Positions 7,987 to 16,883 of a stretch of DNA of 64,000 nt are shown here, in pieces. The position numbers and the translations under genes were made by a program. Position 1 is the first letter of the stretch; every line of letters begins with the position of its first letter. Below the pieces are notes generated by a model. That model was not told the origin of the DNA. It did no database searches and saw only the letters and a list, made by a program, of their open reading frames with translations. The stretch spans positions 61,782 to 125,781 of the forward strand of contig CAJWBH010000013.1 in assembly GCA_913019975.1 (NCBI GenBank), read 5' to 3'. This DNA comes from Thalassolituus maritimus. GTDB taxonomy: Bacteria; Pseudomonadota; Gammaproteobacteria; Pseudomonadales; Oceanobacteraceae.

Positions 7987-9444
7987 TCAACGCATAGTGT
8001 GATCAGCACGTTTGAAGTTTTTCGCCAGCAACCAGAACGCCCAGCTAAACCCCGGGAACATAGCGATTACTTTGCCGCTTTTGCTCTTATACCAGGAGTT
8101 ACAACCGCCTTTTTCCCAGACGGTTTTCTTCATTTCGCTGTGAATATGGTTGGTGTAACGCTCTTCCGCCTCAGGTGTCACTTCGATCGATTTAGCATGC
8201 GCACCACGCACTCGGTGAATTGCCTGCATGATGTAGTTCATCTGGGCCTCGATAACGAAGATCGCTGACGTGTGGCCAATACCTGTATTCGGGCCGGTCA
8301 CAATGAACAGGTTCGGGAAATCAGGAATGACTGTACCCAGGTAAGCGCGAGGATAATCTTCCCAGACATCACTGATCGCTTTTCCACCACGACCAACAAC
8401 CGGGTAAGAGATAACGCCATCGGTTGCGTCGTAGCCGGTGGAGTATACGATCAGATCAAAATCGAGTTTCTCACCCTTCTCTGTATTAATTCCAGTTTCT
8501 GTGATTTCGTCGATACCGTCAGTTTTATCGTGCAGGAACACGTTATCGCGACAAAACGCTGGGTAGAGGGTGTTCGACAGAATAATACGCTTACAACCGA
8601 TCGTGTAATCAGGGGTTACTTTGGCGCGCAACTCCGGATCTTTAATCTGACGTTTGATATGTGCCAACGCTGGTTTTTGCGCAGCGGCCTTGAGGCCGGC
8701 TTCAGAATATTTAAAACCAAGAATACGGGTTTCAAGCGCCCAGTAAATACTCCAGCGAAGCAGCTTATAGATAAACTTATTTTTCAGGAGTGCACGCTGC
8801 CATGGCTTAAATTTCTTATCGTGACGCGGCATAACCCAATGCGGAGTACGCTGAAAAACGTGCAGTTCTTTCACGTCTTTGGCGATTTCTGGAATTATCT
8901 GGGCTGCACTCGCGCCGCTACCAATAATGGCAACTTTTTTGTCTTTATAGTCGTAGCTGTGGTCCCAGTCGTTGGTGTGGAACGACTTACCTTTAAAGTT
9001 ATCCTTACCCTTAAAGTTCGGAATAACCGGTGTGCTCAATGGACCAGAGGCATTAATAATAAACTGGCTCTCGTAAACTTCGCCGTTATCGAGGTGGATA
9101 TGCCAACGGCTGATGTCATCCTGCCACTCAACTTTAGCAACGTTACAACCCGTGTGCGTGCGCTCACGCAGGTTGTATTTACTGATAACGAACTCTGTGT
9201 ACTCGTTCAGCTCTTTCTGATTGGCGAACATCTGCGTCCACGGGTACGGCTCATGCGAAATGGAATACAGCGGTGACTGAACATCGACCGCAGCACCCGG
9301 GTAGGTATTCTGAGACCAGGTGCCGCCCATAAAGCTGCGACGTTCAAGGATGACGAAGTCTTCACGTCCCTGCTTGATCAGGTTAATAGCGGCGCACTGT
9401 CCACCAAAGCCGCTACCGATAATGACAATGTTGTGTTGCTGCAT
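7987..9444 (-). CDS. Baeyer-Villiger-type flavin monooxygenase
   Basis: A 485-aa FAD- and NADPH-dependent monooxygenase. It has an FAD Rossmann motif GSGFGG at 11-16, the Baeyer-Villiger fingerprint FxGxxxHxxxWD exactly satisfied at 150-161, and a second NADPH-binding motif GSGASA near 175-180. Such enzymes insert oxygen next to a ketone carbonyl, giving esters or lactones. AGGTAAAG precedes the ATG. The gene is divergent from a TetR-family regulator that has two operator copies in the shared promoter. It groups with 4-hydroxyacetophenone or cycloalkanone monooxygenase-like proteins by overall look; the substrate cannot be read from the sequence. Confidence 0.92.
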   Translation of the reverse strand: MQQHNIVIIGSGFGGQCAAINLIKQGREDFVILERRSFMGGTWSQNTYPGAAVDVQSPLYSISHEPYPWTQMFANQKELNEYTEFVISKYNLRERTHTGCNVAKVEWQDDISRWHIHLDNGEVYESQFIINASGPLSTPVIPNFKGKDNFKGKSFHTNDWDHSYDYKDKKVAIIGSGASAAQIIPEIAKDVKELHVFQRTPHWVMPRHDKKFKPWQRALLKNKFIYKLLRWSIYWALETRILGFKYSEAGLKAAAQKPALAHIKRQIKDPELRAKVTPDYTIGCKRIILSNTLYPAFCRDNVFLHDKTDGIDEITETGINTEKGEKLDFDLIVYSTGYDATDGVISYPVVGRGGKAISDVWEDYPRAYLGTVIPDFPNLFIVTGPNTGIGHTSAIFVIEAQMNYIMQAIHRVRGAHAKSIEVTPEAEERYTNHIHSEMKKTVWEKGGCNSWYKSKSGKVIAMFPGFSWAFWLLAKNFKRADHTMR

Positions 9445-9483
9445 CTTGCTTTACCTCGTTCATTAAACGCACGCCCGCCAATC

Positions 9484-9528
9484 TGACGACACACGATGTC
9501 ACTTTACTTCTGACGACACGTGATGTCA
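9484..9528. promoter_or_regulatory. Two 18-bp TetR operator copies
   Basis: Two near-identical imperfect palindromes, TGACGACACACGATGTCA at 9484-9501 and TGACGACACGTGATGTCA at 9511-9528, lie 27 bp apart in the 75-bp gap between the monooxygenase and TetR genes. Each has TGAC/GTCA ends. The second copy overlaps the earliest possible TetR start codons, which argues for a start further downstream or a leaderless message. Confidence 0.75.
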
Positions 9529-9537
9529 AATAGCCAA

Positions 9538-10188
9538 ATGACGTCTACCAATACCACCTCATCGGGCCGCAGTTACCGGGGTTTAACCCCTGAGCAGCGC
9601 ACTGCCCAACGCCGCGAACGCTTCGTTGAAGCCGGCCTGAACCTGTTCGGGAACGAAGGTTTTCACGCCACAACGGTCCGTAAACTCTGCAAAGAAGCCG
9701 GCCTGACCGATCGATACTTCTACGAAAGTTTCTCGTCTATGGAGGAGTGCCTGATTGAGGTGTACGAGCGATGCTTGCAAGGTATTCTTGCCCGATTGCA
9801 GAAGTCTCTCATTAACCTCGAGGGCAAGACCTTCCCGGAAGAGTTGATCCGTAGGCTCCTCAATGACTTCTTCGCTGAGATGGAAGACCCCAGAGTAGCC
9901 AAAGTCTGTATGTTTGAAGCTGAAGGCGTCAGTGATTACATGCACGGTCTTTACAATGATTATATTCGCCGCTTTGTTATGGTTCTGATGGGCGCCTCAC
10001 GGGCTTATGTCAAAGAATGGCCACTCAATACCGAAGAAACAGAAGTCCTCGGCAATGCAATCGTTGGTGGTATTATTCAGGCCACTCGCAACTGGGCCGT
10101 CAATGACTATCACCTGAGCCGCGAATCACTAGTGAACGGTATCATGGTCATTTTCAAAGGCTCTCAGCTTCTCTTAGGCGAAAAATGA
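9538..10188 (+). CDS. TetR/AcrR-family regulator
   Basis: About 216 aa. The N-terminal HTH is RRERFVEAGLNLFGNEGFHATTVRKLCKEAGLTDRYFYESFSSMEECL, with the family's YFYExF hallmark. The rest is a helical ligand-binding domain. Possible starts are GTG 9520, ATG 9523 and ATG 9538. None has a good ribosome site, and the first two lie inside the second operator copy, so 9538 was chosen tentatively. It is expected to repress the divergent monooxygenase (and perhaps the SDR) and itself, with release by the substrate. Its stop overlaps the next gene (ATGA). Confidence 0.88.
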   Translation: MTSTNTTSSGRSYRGLTPEQRTAQRRERFVEAGLNLFGNEGFHATTVRKLCKEAGLTDRYFYESFSSMEECLIEVYERCLQGILARLQKSLINLEGKTFPEELIRRLLNDFFAEMEDPRVAKVCMFEAEGVSDYMHGLYNDYIRRFVMVLMGASRAYVKEWPLNTEETEVLGNAIVGGIIQATRNWAVNDYHLSRESLVNGIMVIFKGSQLLLGEK

Positions 10189-10913
10189 AACTCGAAGACA
10201 TTCGCAAGCTGCATCAGAAAAAATATCGTCAGCTTCACCAGAAGTTTCTGGTCGAAGGCGAGCACCTGATTCTGGAACTCGAGCGAGCTGGTGCTGATAA
10301 CCCAGTACTGGTGCGGAATACGATCCTGTACGTGACTGAACAGCACAAAGACTGGCCTGCGCCCTTCGAGAAGAAAGTCATCAGCAATAAGCAGATGTCT
10401 CAGTTATCGGACACGAAATCACCGCAAGGTATGATCGCCGTTGTAAATATGGCAGACCTGTCTCCTGCGTCAGCGCCTGAGCTTAAGTCTGTCTACCTTC
10501 ACGAAATTCAGGACCCGGGGAATCTGGGCACCATCATCCGCACTCTCGGCTGGTTTGGTGGTTTCCGCCTGCTGCTCAGCCCCAACAGCGTTGATCCATA
10601 TAACCCGAAGGTGGTTCGTTCCAGTATGGGTGCCATATTCCATGTCCCGATGGAACTTGATGTCGGCCTGATGTCTCTGCCCCACCGCTTCCGCAATATC
10701 GCCACGCTGGATATGCATGGAGAGCACATGAGTCACTCTTCGTTCAGGGGCTGCGACTGCTACGTCTTCGGCAATGAAGCCAGAGGCGTACCGCGCGAAG
10801 CACTCGAAACGATTGATCCGCATACCTTTACAATCAACGGCTGTGGTGCCATCGAATCTCTGAATCTTGCAACAGCGGTTAATATGGCGGCGTACGAGAT
10901 CAACCGTCTCTGA
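10185..10913 (+). CDS. TrmH/SpoU-family RNA 2'-O-methyltransferase
   Basis: A 242-aa SPOUT methyltransferase. Residues 1-30 (KKYRQLHQKFLVEGEHLI) are a SpoU substrate-binding-like N-terminus. The SAM knot motifs follow: HEIQDPGNLGTIIRTLGWFG (motif 1), VVRSSMGAIFHVP, VFGNEARGVPREAL (motif 2) and SLNLATAVNMAAYE (motif 3). It probably methylates ribose in rRNA or tRNA, but the exact nucleotide is unknown. The ATG overlaps the TetR stop by four bases, so it is co-transcribed. Confidence 0.9.
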   Translation: MKLEDIRKLHQKKYRQLHQKFLVEGEHLILELERAGADNPVLVRNTILYVTEQHKDWPAPFEKKVISNKQMSQLSDTKSPQGMIAVVNMADLSPASAPELKSVYLHEIQDPGNLGTIIRTLGWFGGFRLLLSPNSVDPYNPKVVRSSMGAIFHVPMELDVGLMSLPHRFRNIATLDMHGEHMSHSSFRGCDCYVFGNEARGVPREALETIDPHTFTINGCGAIESLNLATAVNMAAYEINRL

Positions 10914-11054
10914 CTCTTTACAGTTTTATCTGATCATAATCCGCCCGACGGCGTTGCCCATTTCCGGTACTTGAGGGACAATAGCGCCCCTTTTTCGGCT
11001 GCCCCTGATGATGGTTGCCGACAATGCTAAGCAATCGTGATCAGGAGTCGTTAC

Positions 11055-13043
11055 ATGACCACCCGTACCGAACTGGCAAATGCCATCCGCGCACTCAGCA
11101 TGGACGCCGTGCAGAAAGCCAAGTCAGGACACCCAGGCGCCCCGATGGGCATGGCAGACATCGCCGAAGTTCTCTGGAACGACTATCTGAAACACAACCC
11201 GGAGAATCCGGAATGGGCCGACCGCGACCGCTTTATCCTGTCTAACGGTCACGGCTCTATGCTGATTTACTCCCTGCTGCACCTGAGCGGTTACGATCTG
11301 TCAATCAACGATCTGAAAAACTTCCGTCAGCTGCACTCCAAAACTCCGGGTCACCCAGAGTACGGTTATGCACCGGGCATCGAAACCACCACGGGTCCAT
11401 TGGGTCAGGGTATCGCCAATGGTGTCGGTATGGCACTGGCAGAGAAAGTTCTGGCAGGTCAGTTCAACCGTGAAGGCCACGAGATCGTTGATCACAACAC
11501 CTACGTATTCCTGGGCGACGGCTGCATGATGGAAGGTATCTCCCACGAAGCCTGCTCTCTGGCTGGCACACTGGGTCTGGGCAAGCTGATTGCCTTCTAC
11601 GATGACAACGGCATTTCTATTGATGGCGAAGTGGAAGGCTGGTTCACTGACGATACCGTTAAGCGTTTCGAGTCCTACGGCTGGCAGGTGATTCCTAAGG
11701 TGAATGGCCACGACCCTGAAGAGATCAAGCAGGCTATCGACACCGCACGTGCGAACAGCGATCAGCCAACCCTGATCTGCTGCAAAACCATCATTGGTTT
11801 CGGTTCACCGAACAAAGAAGGTAAAGAAGAGTGCCACGGCGCGCCTCTGGGCGACGACGAAATCGCGCTGACCCGCGAGCGTCTGGGCTGGAAACACGGT
11901 TCTTTCGAAATTCCTGAAAACGTATACGAAGGCTGGAGCGCGAAAGAAAAAGGCGCTGCGGCAGAATTCGCATGGAATGACAAGTTCGCGGCATATGAAG
12001 CTGCCTACCCAGAGCTTGCTGCTGAGTATAAGCGTCGTATCGCGGGTGACCTTCCTGCAGACTTCGCGGCGCAGGCCGATGCCTACATCCGCGAATGTCA
12101 GGAAAAAGGCGAGACAGTTGCTTCGCGTAAAGCGTCTCAGAACACACTCAACGCCTTCGGCCCAATGCTGCCTGAATTCCTCGGCGGCTCTGCCGACCTC
12201 GCAGGCTCTAACCTTACGCTGTGGAACGGTTGCAAAGGTGTGAGCGAGACTGACGCTTCTGGTAACTATATTTTCTACGGCGTGCGTGAATTCGCTATGA
12301 GCGCCATGATGAACGGTATTGCACTGCACAAGGGCTTCGTACCGTACGGCGCCACCTTCCTGATGTTTATGGAATACGCACGTAATGCCGTACGCATGGC
12401 TGCCCTGATGAAGCAGCGTGCGATTTTCGTCTACACCCACGACTCTATCGGTCTGGGCGAAGACGGCCCGACCCACCAGCCAGTGGAGCAAGTGGCGAAC
12501 CTGCGTAATACTCCAAACCTGCAGACCTGGCGTCCTTGTGACACGGTTGAATCTGCGGTGGCGTGGAAATCCTCTGTTGAGCGCAAAGACGGCCCATCGG
12601 CGCTAATCTTCTCTCGTCAGGGTCTGCCTCATCAGGACCGTAACGCCGAGCAGGTTGCCGCCATCGCCCGCGGCGGTTACATCCTGAAAGACTGTGCAGG
12701 TACGCCGGACGCCATCATCATCGCGACCGGTTCTGAGGTCTCACTGGCGATGGAAGCGGCTGAGAAACTGAGCGATAAGAACATCCGCGTTGTTTCTATG
12801 CCTTCTGCCGAAGTCTTCTGTGCACAAGGTGCTGAATACATGGAGCAGGTACTGCCAGCAGCAGTCTCTGCTCGCGTTGCGGTTGAAGCACTGCACAAAG
12901 ACTACTGGTACAAGTTTGTCGGTCTGAACGGCGCCATTGTTGGCATGGATACCTTTGGTGAATCCGCACCAGCAGGCGAACTGTTCAAAGAGTTCGGCAT
13001 CACCACTGACGCAGTCGTTGAGGCAGTAAACGGCCTGCTGTAA
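11055..13043 (+). CDS. tkt: Transketolase
   Basis: A thiamine-diphosphate enzyme that moves two-carbon units between sugar phosphates in the pentose phosphate pathway. The protein is 662 aa from ATG 11055 (AGGAG at 11043-11047). An in-frame GTG at 11037 adds six residues and was rejected. It has [15 protein letters not shown] at the N-terminus, the [13 protein letters not shown] and TTGPLGQG motifs, the ThDP motif beginning GDGCMMEG, and the pyrimidine-domain [14 protein letters not shown] with SRQGLP. Codon use is visibly more optimised than its neighbours, as expected for a highly expressed gene. Relatives often carry epd/pgk/fba after tkt; here a surface protein follows instead. Confidence 0.97.
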   Translation: MTTRTELANAIRALSMDAVQKAKSGHPGAPMGMADIAEVLWNDYLKHNPENPEWADRDRFILSNGHGSMLIYSLLHLSGYDLSINDLKNFRQLHSKTPGHPEYGYAPGIETTTGPLGQGIANGVGMALAEKVLAGQFNREGHEIVDHNTYVFLGDGCMMEGISHEACSLAGTLGLGKLIAFYDDNGISIDGEVEGWFTDDTVKRFESYGWQVIPKVNGHDPEEIKQAIDTARANSDQPTLICCKTIIGFGSPNKEGKEECHGAPLGDDEIALTRERLGWKHGSFEIPENVYEGWSAKEKGAAAEFAWNDKFAAYEAAYPELAAEYKRRIAGDLPADFAAQADAYIRECQEKGETVASRKASQNTLNAFGPMLPEFLGGSADLAGSNLTLWNGCKGVSETDASGNYIFYGVREFAMSAMMNGIALHKGFVPYGATFLMFMEYARNAVRMAALMKQRAIFVYTHDSIGLGEDGPTHQPVEQVANLRNTPNLQTWRPCDTVESAVAWKSSVERKDGPSALIFSRQGLPHQDRNAEQVAAIARGGYILKDCAGTPDAIIIATGSEVSLAMEAAEKLSDKNIRVVSMPSAEVFCAQGAEYMEQVLPAAVSARVAVEALHKDYWYKFVGLNGAIVGMDTFGESAPAGELFKEFGITTDAVVEAVNGLL

Positions 13044-13074
13044 GTGCTTACTAAGTAGTACTCAACGTCGTTAA

Positions 13075-13104
13075 AAAACCGGGCCGAGTGCCCGGTTTTT
13101 TTAT
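13075..13104 (+). terminator. tkt terminator (copy 1 of a 30-bp repeat)
   Basis: CCGGGC-CGAGT-GCCCGG stem followed by seven Ts, 33 bp after the tkt stop. Exactly the same 30 bases occur again at 15733-15762 after the next gene. Confidence 0.92.
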
Positions 13105-13190
13105 GTCAATCCATACTTTGTCGCCAAAAGCCAGCCAGCTGTATTGACTGCCGTGATAAGCTCTACTCAAACACTAATAAGGAAATATCC

Positions 13191-15713
13191 GTGTCCAGAG
13201 TCATCAGCCTCACAATACTTCTCTCCCTTCTTAGTTCACCCTTCGTACTTTCAGATACTGATAGTGATGGAGATCTGATTCCTAACGAGTCTGACAACTG
13301 CACGGAGATTGCCAATGCCAGCCAAACGAACTCTGATAACGACCAGTTCGGCGACGCATGTGATGATGATGACGATAACGACGGTCTCAGTGATGCACTT
13401 GAAACGCAGCTAGGCACTGATCCAACCGATTTTTCTGATCGACTTAACGATACCGATAATGACGGTAGCAGCAATCTTGCGGAGCTTCTGCTCGGCTCAG
13501 ATCCAAATGACGAGACATCGACTCCTGATTCAATAGAATCTAAAGACTTCAACATCACTGATGATCTCGATAGCGTCATTCATTTTACTGGCATTAAAGG
13601 GACTCAGGAGGTGAATGGAAATACATTCTCAATACCAGCCCCTTTTGAACACGACCTTGCCGGAAGCGTAATAACTCAAGCTGATCTTGCAGTCAGGCCT
13701 TTGAATAGCAGCGTTTTGTATCTGGAGTCTTTTGCTTTCGCAATCGAAGATCAGCTTGAGTTTTTCGTCAATGGGAATCCAGTCAGTGTAAATATTAGCG
13801 GGTATTTCGATGAACTCGTTTCCTTACCGATACCTGCGGGCATCTCGATTGTTTCCATCAGATACAACGAGCCAACAGAAGCGAGAGATCGCCTGGTGAT
13901 GGGGAATATCTTATACGAAGAGGACTCAGATGAAGATGGCCACTCTGACAGCCGGGATAATTGCCCAAACACCTCTAACCCTGATCAATTAGACATAGAC
14001 AAAGACAATATTGGTGACCTCTGCGACGATGATGCAGACGATGACGGCTTAACCAACCAGCTTGAATCTGATCTAGGCTCAGATTATTTAAACCCCGACG
14101 ATTATGACATGGACAGCGATAGCGATGGGGTAAGCAATCTTATCGAAGTGCTATTGCAGTCTGACCCCATGTCAGCGGCTTCAACACCAGAGACGAAAGA
14201 CAATCTCGACGTAAAATTCGGAAGTACAGCACAGTCCTTCCTTATGGTGAGCCAGGGAGGGGTTCTGATAACAAACGACAATGATGTTGACTTCTTTTTG
14301 CCCCCATATGAGTTAGAAGAAGACCATTCTTCAAATCCCTCAGCAAACGGCCGATTTGTTTTCGCAACTAACTTTACTGAAACGCAGATCATCAACCTCC
14401 TTATAGCGATCGAAACTGCCCCAGATACCGTTGCAATTACCGAGCTATCCATTGATGGTGAGACATTGTTACCTACTTATGACCCATCAGTAACTGCAGT
14501 TTTGATAACGGACGGACCCCGTTTAATCTCGGTCTCTTTCTCTTATGAGCTAGTGGATGGCGAGACACCACCATACCTGACTGTAAAACGCCTCGTTAGT
14601 GGACAAGATACGGAACCTTACTACGATGAACTTGATAATCTCGTTGCTCCTCTGGATACGTGTCCGATGGTCCGGTCTGGCTTAACGGACAGCGACGGCG
14701 ACGGTCTGCAAGACGAGTGCGACTACGACGACGCAGATTCAGATTCAGACGGGGTTCCTGATGGCGGTGATAATTGCCCTAACGTATACAATCCACTTCA
14801 GGAAGCCTTAATTGAAGATTACGATTTCTTTGGCGATGCCTGTAACCCCGATGACGACTTTGATGGTATTCCAGATGCTATTGAAGATCAGCTGGATTAC
14901 CGGGACTCACGGGGAGGGGATCTGATTCCTCTCCCATGGAGTGGGTTTATGTACGATGTCGGCCTCGACTCTGATAACGACGGCGCCCACGATATCTATG
15001 AGATTAATACAGGGACAGATCCTTTCACGCCCGATGAGTTTAATACAGTGTCGCTCGTTGATTATTTACCTCTGGGAGAAATAACGTATACCTATCGGTC
15101 TAATTATCCGACTATTTTTCCGGAATACCTCGTCGAATATATTGAAAGCGTGTCACCCGAAAATGAAAATAAATATGGAGACTCGACGCTCACATATTTC
15201 GGTGAGCCAAGGATGACCTACTCCGTAGGTAAAAATGGTATCTACTTTCATAGTGTCGATAACCCATACACGAGAGAAGTTGAGATTATAGATATGCCAC
15301 ATTTTCCTTTCGAGATTCAGGAGGGTGGTAAGGTTTCGACAGACAGACCCGAGGGCTGCACTATAGAGGAAGATTGCGTGCACCACTGGTTGGTCATGCT
15401 GGATAAGGGCACTATGGAGTTTCAGGGTGAACCCCATGAATATGTCACGCTGGCGTCTCGAGCTTTTAGTCAAAATGTGTACTACATATACCTCAAAGAT
15501 ATCGGGCTTTACGGCACGCACTACATGAATCTGGTCGACTATAAAATTAATAGTCGGATTGATGTCGAAGCCGTGGCAGCAGCTCTGCCGGATGAAGAAC
15601 AGACAGAGAGTGTAGAGACAGCGCCCTCTTCCGGTAGTGGTGGCGCAGTCAACCTGTTCTGGCTGGTACTCGCTTCTCTTAGCCTGCTATCACGCAGACG
15701 TTCTTCAGTCTGA
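13191..15713 (+). CDS. Thrombospondin type 3 repeat, GlyGly-CTERM surface protein
   Basis: An 840-aa exported protein from GTG 13191 (AAGGA upstream) with a signal peptide at residues 1-21. It contains three blocks of Asp-rich calcium-binding thrombospondin type 3 repeats (about 22-95, 245-330 and 490-610). Each follows the pattern DxDxDGxxDxxDNCP, then GDxCDDDxDxDGLxDxLE, and each block ends in a (S/N)NLxExLxxSDP segment. The C-terminus is a GlyGly-CTERM sorting signal: a GSGG motif, a hydrophobic stretch (LFWLVLASLSLL) and RRR. Proteins of this type are released or anchored by a rhombosortase. The blocks are separated by beta-rich spacers. Function is unknown; a calcium-dependent adhesin or extracellular binding role is inference. 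Base composition is less GC-rich than tkt. Confidence 0.88.
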   Translation: MSRVISLTILLSLLSSPFVLSDTDSDGDLIPNESDNCTEIANASQTNSDNDQFGDACDDDDDNDGLSDALETQLGTDPTDFSDRLNDTDNDGSSNLAELLLGSDPNDETSTPDSIESKDFNITDDLDSVIHFTGIKGTQEVNGNTFSIPAPFEHDLAGSVITQADLAVRPLNSSVLYLESFAFAIEDQLEFFVNGNPVSVNISGYFDELVSLPIPAGISIVSIRYNEPTEARDRLVMGNILYEEDSDEDGHSDSRDNCPNTSNPDQLDIDKDNIGDLCDDDADDDGLTNQLESDLGSDYLNPDDYDMDSDSDGVSNLIEVLLQSDPMSAASTPETKDNLDVKFGSTAQSFLMVSQGGVLITNDNDVDFFLPPYELEEDHSSNPSANGRFVFATNFTETQIINLLIAIETAPDTVAITELSIDGETLLPTYDPSVTAVLITDGPRLISVSFSYELVDGETPPYLTVKRLVSGQDTEPYYDELDNLVAPLDTCPMVRSGLTDSDGDGLQDECDYDDADSDSDGVPDGGDNCPNVYNPLQEALIEDYDFFGDACNPDDDFDGIPDAIEDQLDYRDSRGGDLIPLPWSGFMYDVGLDSDNDGAHDIYEINTGTDPFTPDEFNTVSLVDYLPLGEITYTYRSNYPTIFPEYLVEYIESVSPENENKYGDSTLTYFGEPRMTYSVGKNGIYFHSVDNPYTREVEIIDMPHFPFEIQEGGKVSTDRPEGCTIEEDCVHHWLVMLDKGTMEFQGEPHEYVTLASRAFSQNVYYIYLKDIGLYGTHYMNLVDYKINSRIDVEAVAAALPDEEQTESVETAPSSGSGGAVNLFWLVLASLSLLSRRRSSV

Positions 15714-15732
15714 GGCTACAAAGAAGCGTTAT

Positions 15733-15762
15733 AAAACCGGGCCGAGTGCCCGGTTTTTTTAT
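15733..15762 (+). terminator. Terminator (copy 2 of a 30-bp repeat)
   Basis: Identical over 30 bases to the tkt terminator at 13075-13104: CCGGGC/GCCCGG stem, CGAGT loop and seven Ts. It lies 19 bp beyond the stop of the thrombospondin-repeat gene. Confidence 0.92.
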
Positions 15763-15908
15763 TCCAGCCAGTTTTGACCCTGACAGAACCAGTCAGCAAC
15801 CCTCTTTAATCAACCCGCACAAAAATACTGCTTTCCGCCCCCTTGCTAAACACGCCACAGGGTATATCTTGAATGAATACTGGCTAATGATAATTGATAA
15901 CGTTATCA

Positions 15909-16883
15909 ATGAAATATTTTCTTATTTTCATGCTCGCGGCTTGTTCTGCTCAGGTTGTCGCTGAGGCGCAGATCTTCGGACTGGTTGCTAAGAGCACGTC
16001 TGACCCAAACTTTGTGTTGGCGTGGCATGCATGTGACAAAGCAGCCCAGGGAAATGGAGACTTTTGCGAGTTGCTGGGCTCCTCAGAGCCAGCGAACGCG
16101 CACTTACAGGCCAGAGCTATTGAATCGGCGCTCACCAGTGATCGCTACGCTGCGATTGCTGTTTCAGTGACACAGTCATCCTTCATTGCAGATCGCCTGG
16201 ATGAAGCCAGCATTCCAGTGATGACGTTTGACTCCCCCTTTAAAAAGGAAGAGAAGCTCGCCTCACTCCCGTACGTCGGCGCCGACAACGAAGCCTTTGG
16301 CCGGGACTTGGGCAGACTTGCGCTTGCAGCCGCTCCCGGGGCGGGCAGCATCTGTATCATGACGGTAGATCACGACCCTAACCTCGCAATTCGTGTCGAT
16401 GCGCTGCGTCGCTATCTCGCCGGCGATCACCCGCTTAAGTCCGGGCAGCGTTTATCGGGAGAAGGTGGCTGGACGGAACCGACCCGCTGCCCCAAACTAC
16501 CCAGCGCTAATCATCGGGAGGCCCTGCATCAGCTAACGGGAATTTTGCTGGATGTCCGACCCGACTTGTTAGTATCAGTAGGGCATTGGCCAATCGTCAA
16601 CGAACGTGCATTTATTGCAACGATGTCCGCTCTCGGAGACGAACAGCTAAATACGCAGATTATTGCGGGTGTCGGCAAGATCAGCACAGGGCACAGAGAG
16701 ATGTTGCGTCAGGGATTACTGCAAGGATTAGTAAGTATCGACTTCGAAGATATGGGACGCCTTGTTTATGAACAACTCAGGTACATGGTAAATGGTGAAG
16801 CCGTATCCCAGGTCACATACACAAAAAGTATTCTCGTGCCAGCTCAACCTCTGTTGGATGATCAAGCGCTGAAGGTAGAGTAA
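15909..16883 (+). CDS. Periplasmic sugar-binding-like (type 1 PBP) protein
   Basis: A 324-aa protein from ATG 15909. Its signal peptide (residues 1-20, MKYFLIFMLAACSAQVVAEA) is followed by IFGLVAKSTSDPNFVLAWHACDKAAQ. This start, the AIAVSVTQSSFIADRLDEASIPVMTFDSP segment, and LPYVGADNEAFGRDLGRLA are typical of ribose/LuxP-type periplasmic binding proteins. No ABC permease or ATPase is adjacent, so it may serve a sensor or a distant transporter. A TTG at 15894 is possible but gives a worse signal peptide. The last 71 bp overlap the convergent pseudouridine synthase gene. Confidence 0.8.
   Translation: MKYFLIFMLAACSAQVVAEAQIFGLVAKSTSDPNFVLAWHACDKAAQGNGDFCELLGSSEPANAHLQARAIESALTSDRYAAIAVSVTQSSFIADRLDEASIPVMTFDSPFKKEEKLASLPYVGADNEAFGRDLGRLALAAAPGAGSICIMTVDHDPNLAIRVDALRRYLAGDHPLKSGQRLSGEGGWTEPTRCPKLPSANHREALHQLTGILLDVRPDLLVSVGHWPIVNERAFIATMSALGDEQLNTQIIAGVGKISTGHREMLRQGLLQGLVSIDFEDMGRLVYEQLRYMVNGEAVSQVTYTKSILVPAQPLLDDQALKVE

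Noticed and set aside
8272-9276. 334-aa open frame on the plus strand
   Set aside because: Antisense to the Baeyer-Villiger monooxygenase; codon bias shadow.
10914-11054. Possible leader RNA or riboswitch before tkt
   Set aside because: Some GC-rich pairing is possible, but no TPP-type THI box or other known motif was seen.
11805-12491. 228-aa minus-strand open frame within tkt
   Set aside because: Shadow of the highly biased transketolase codons.
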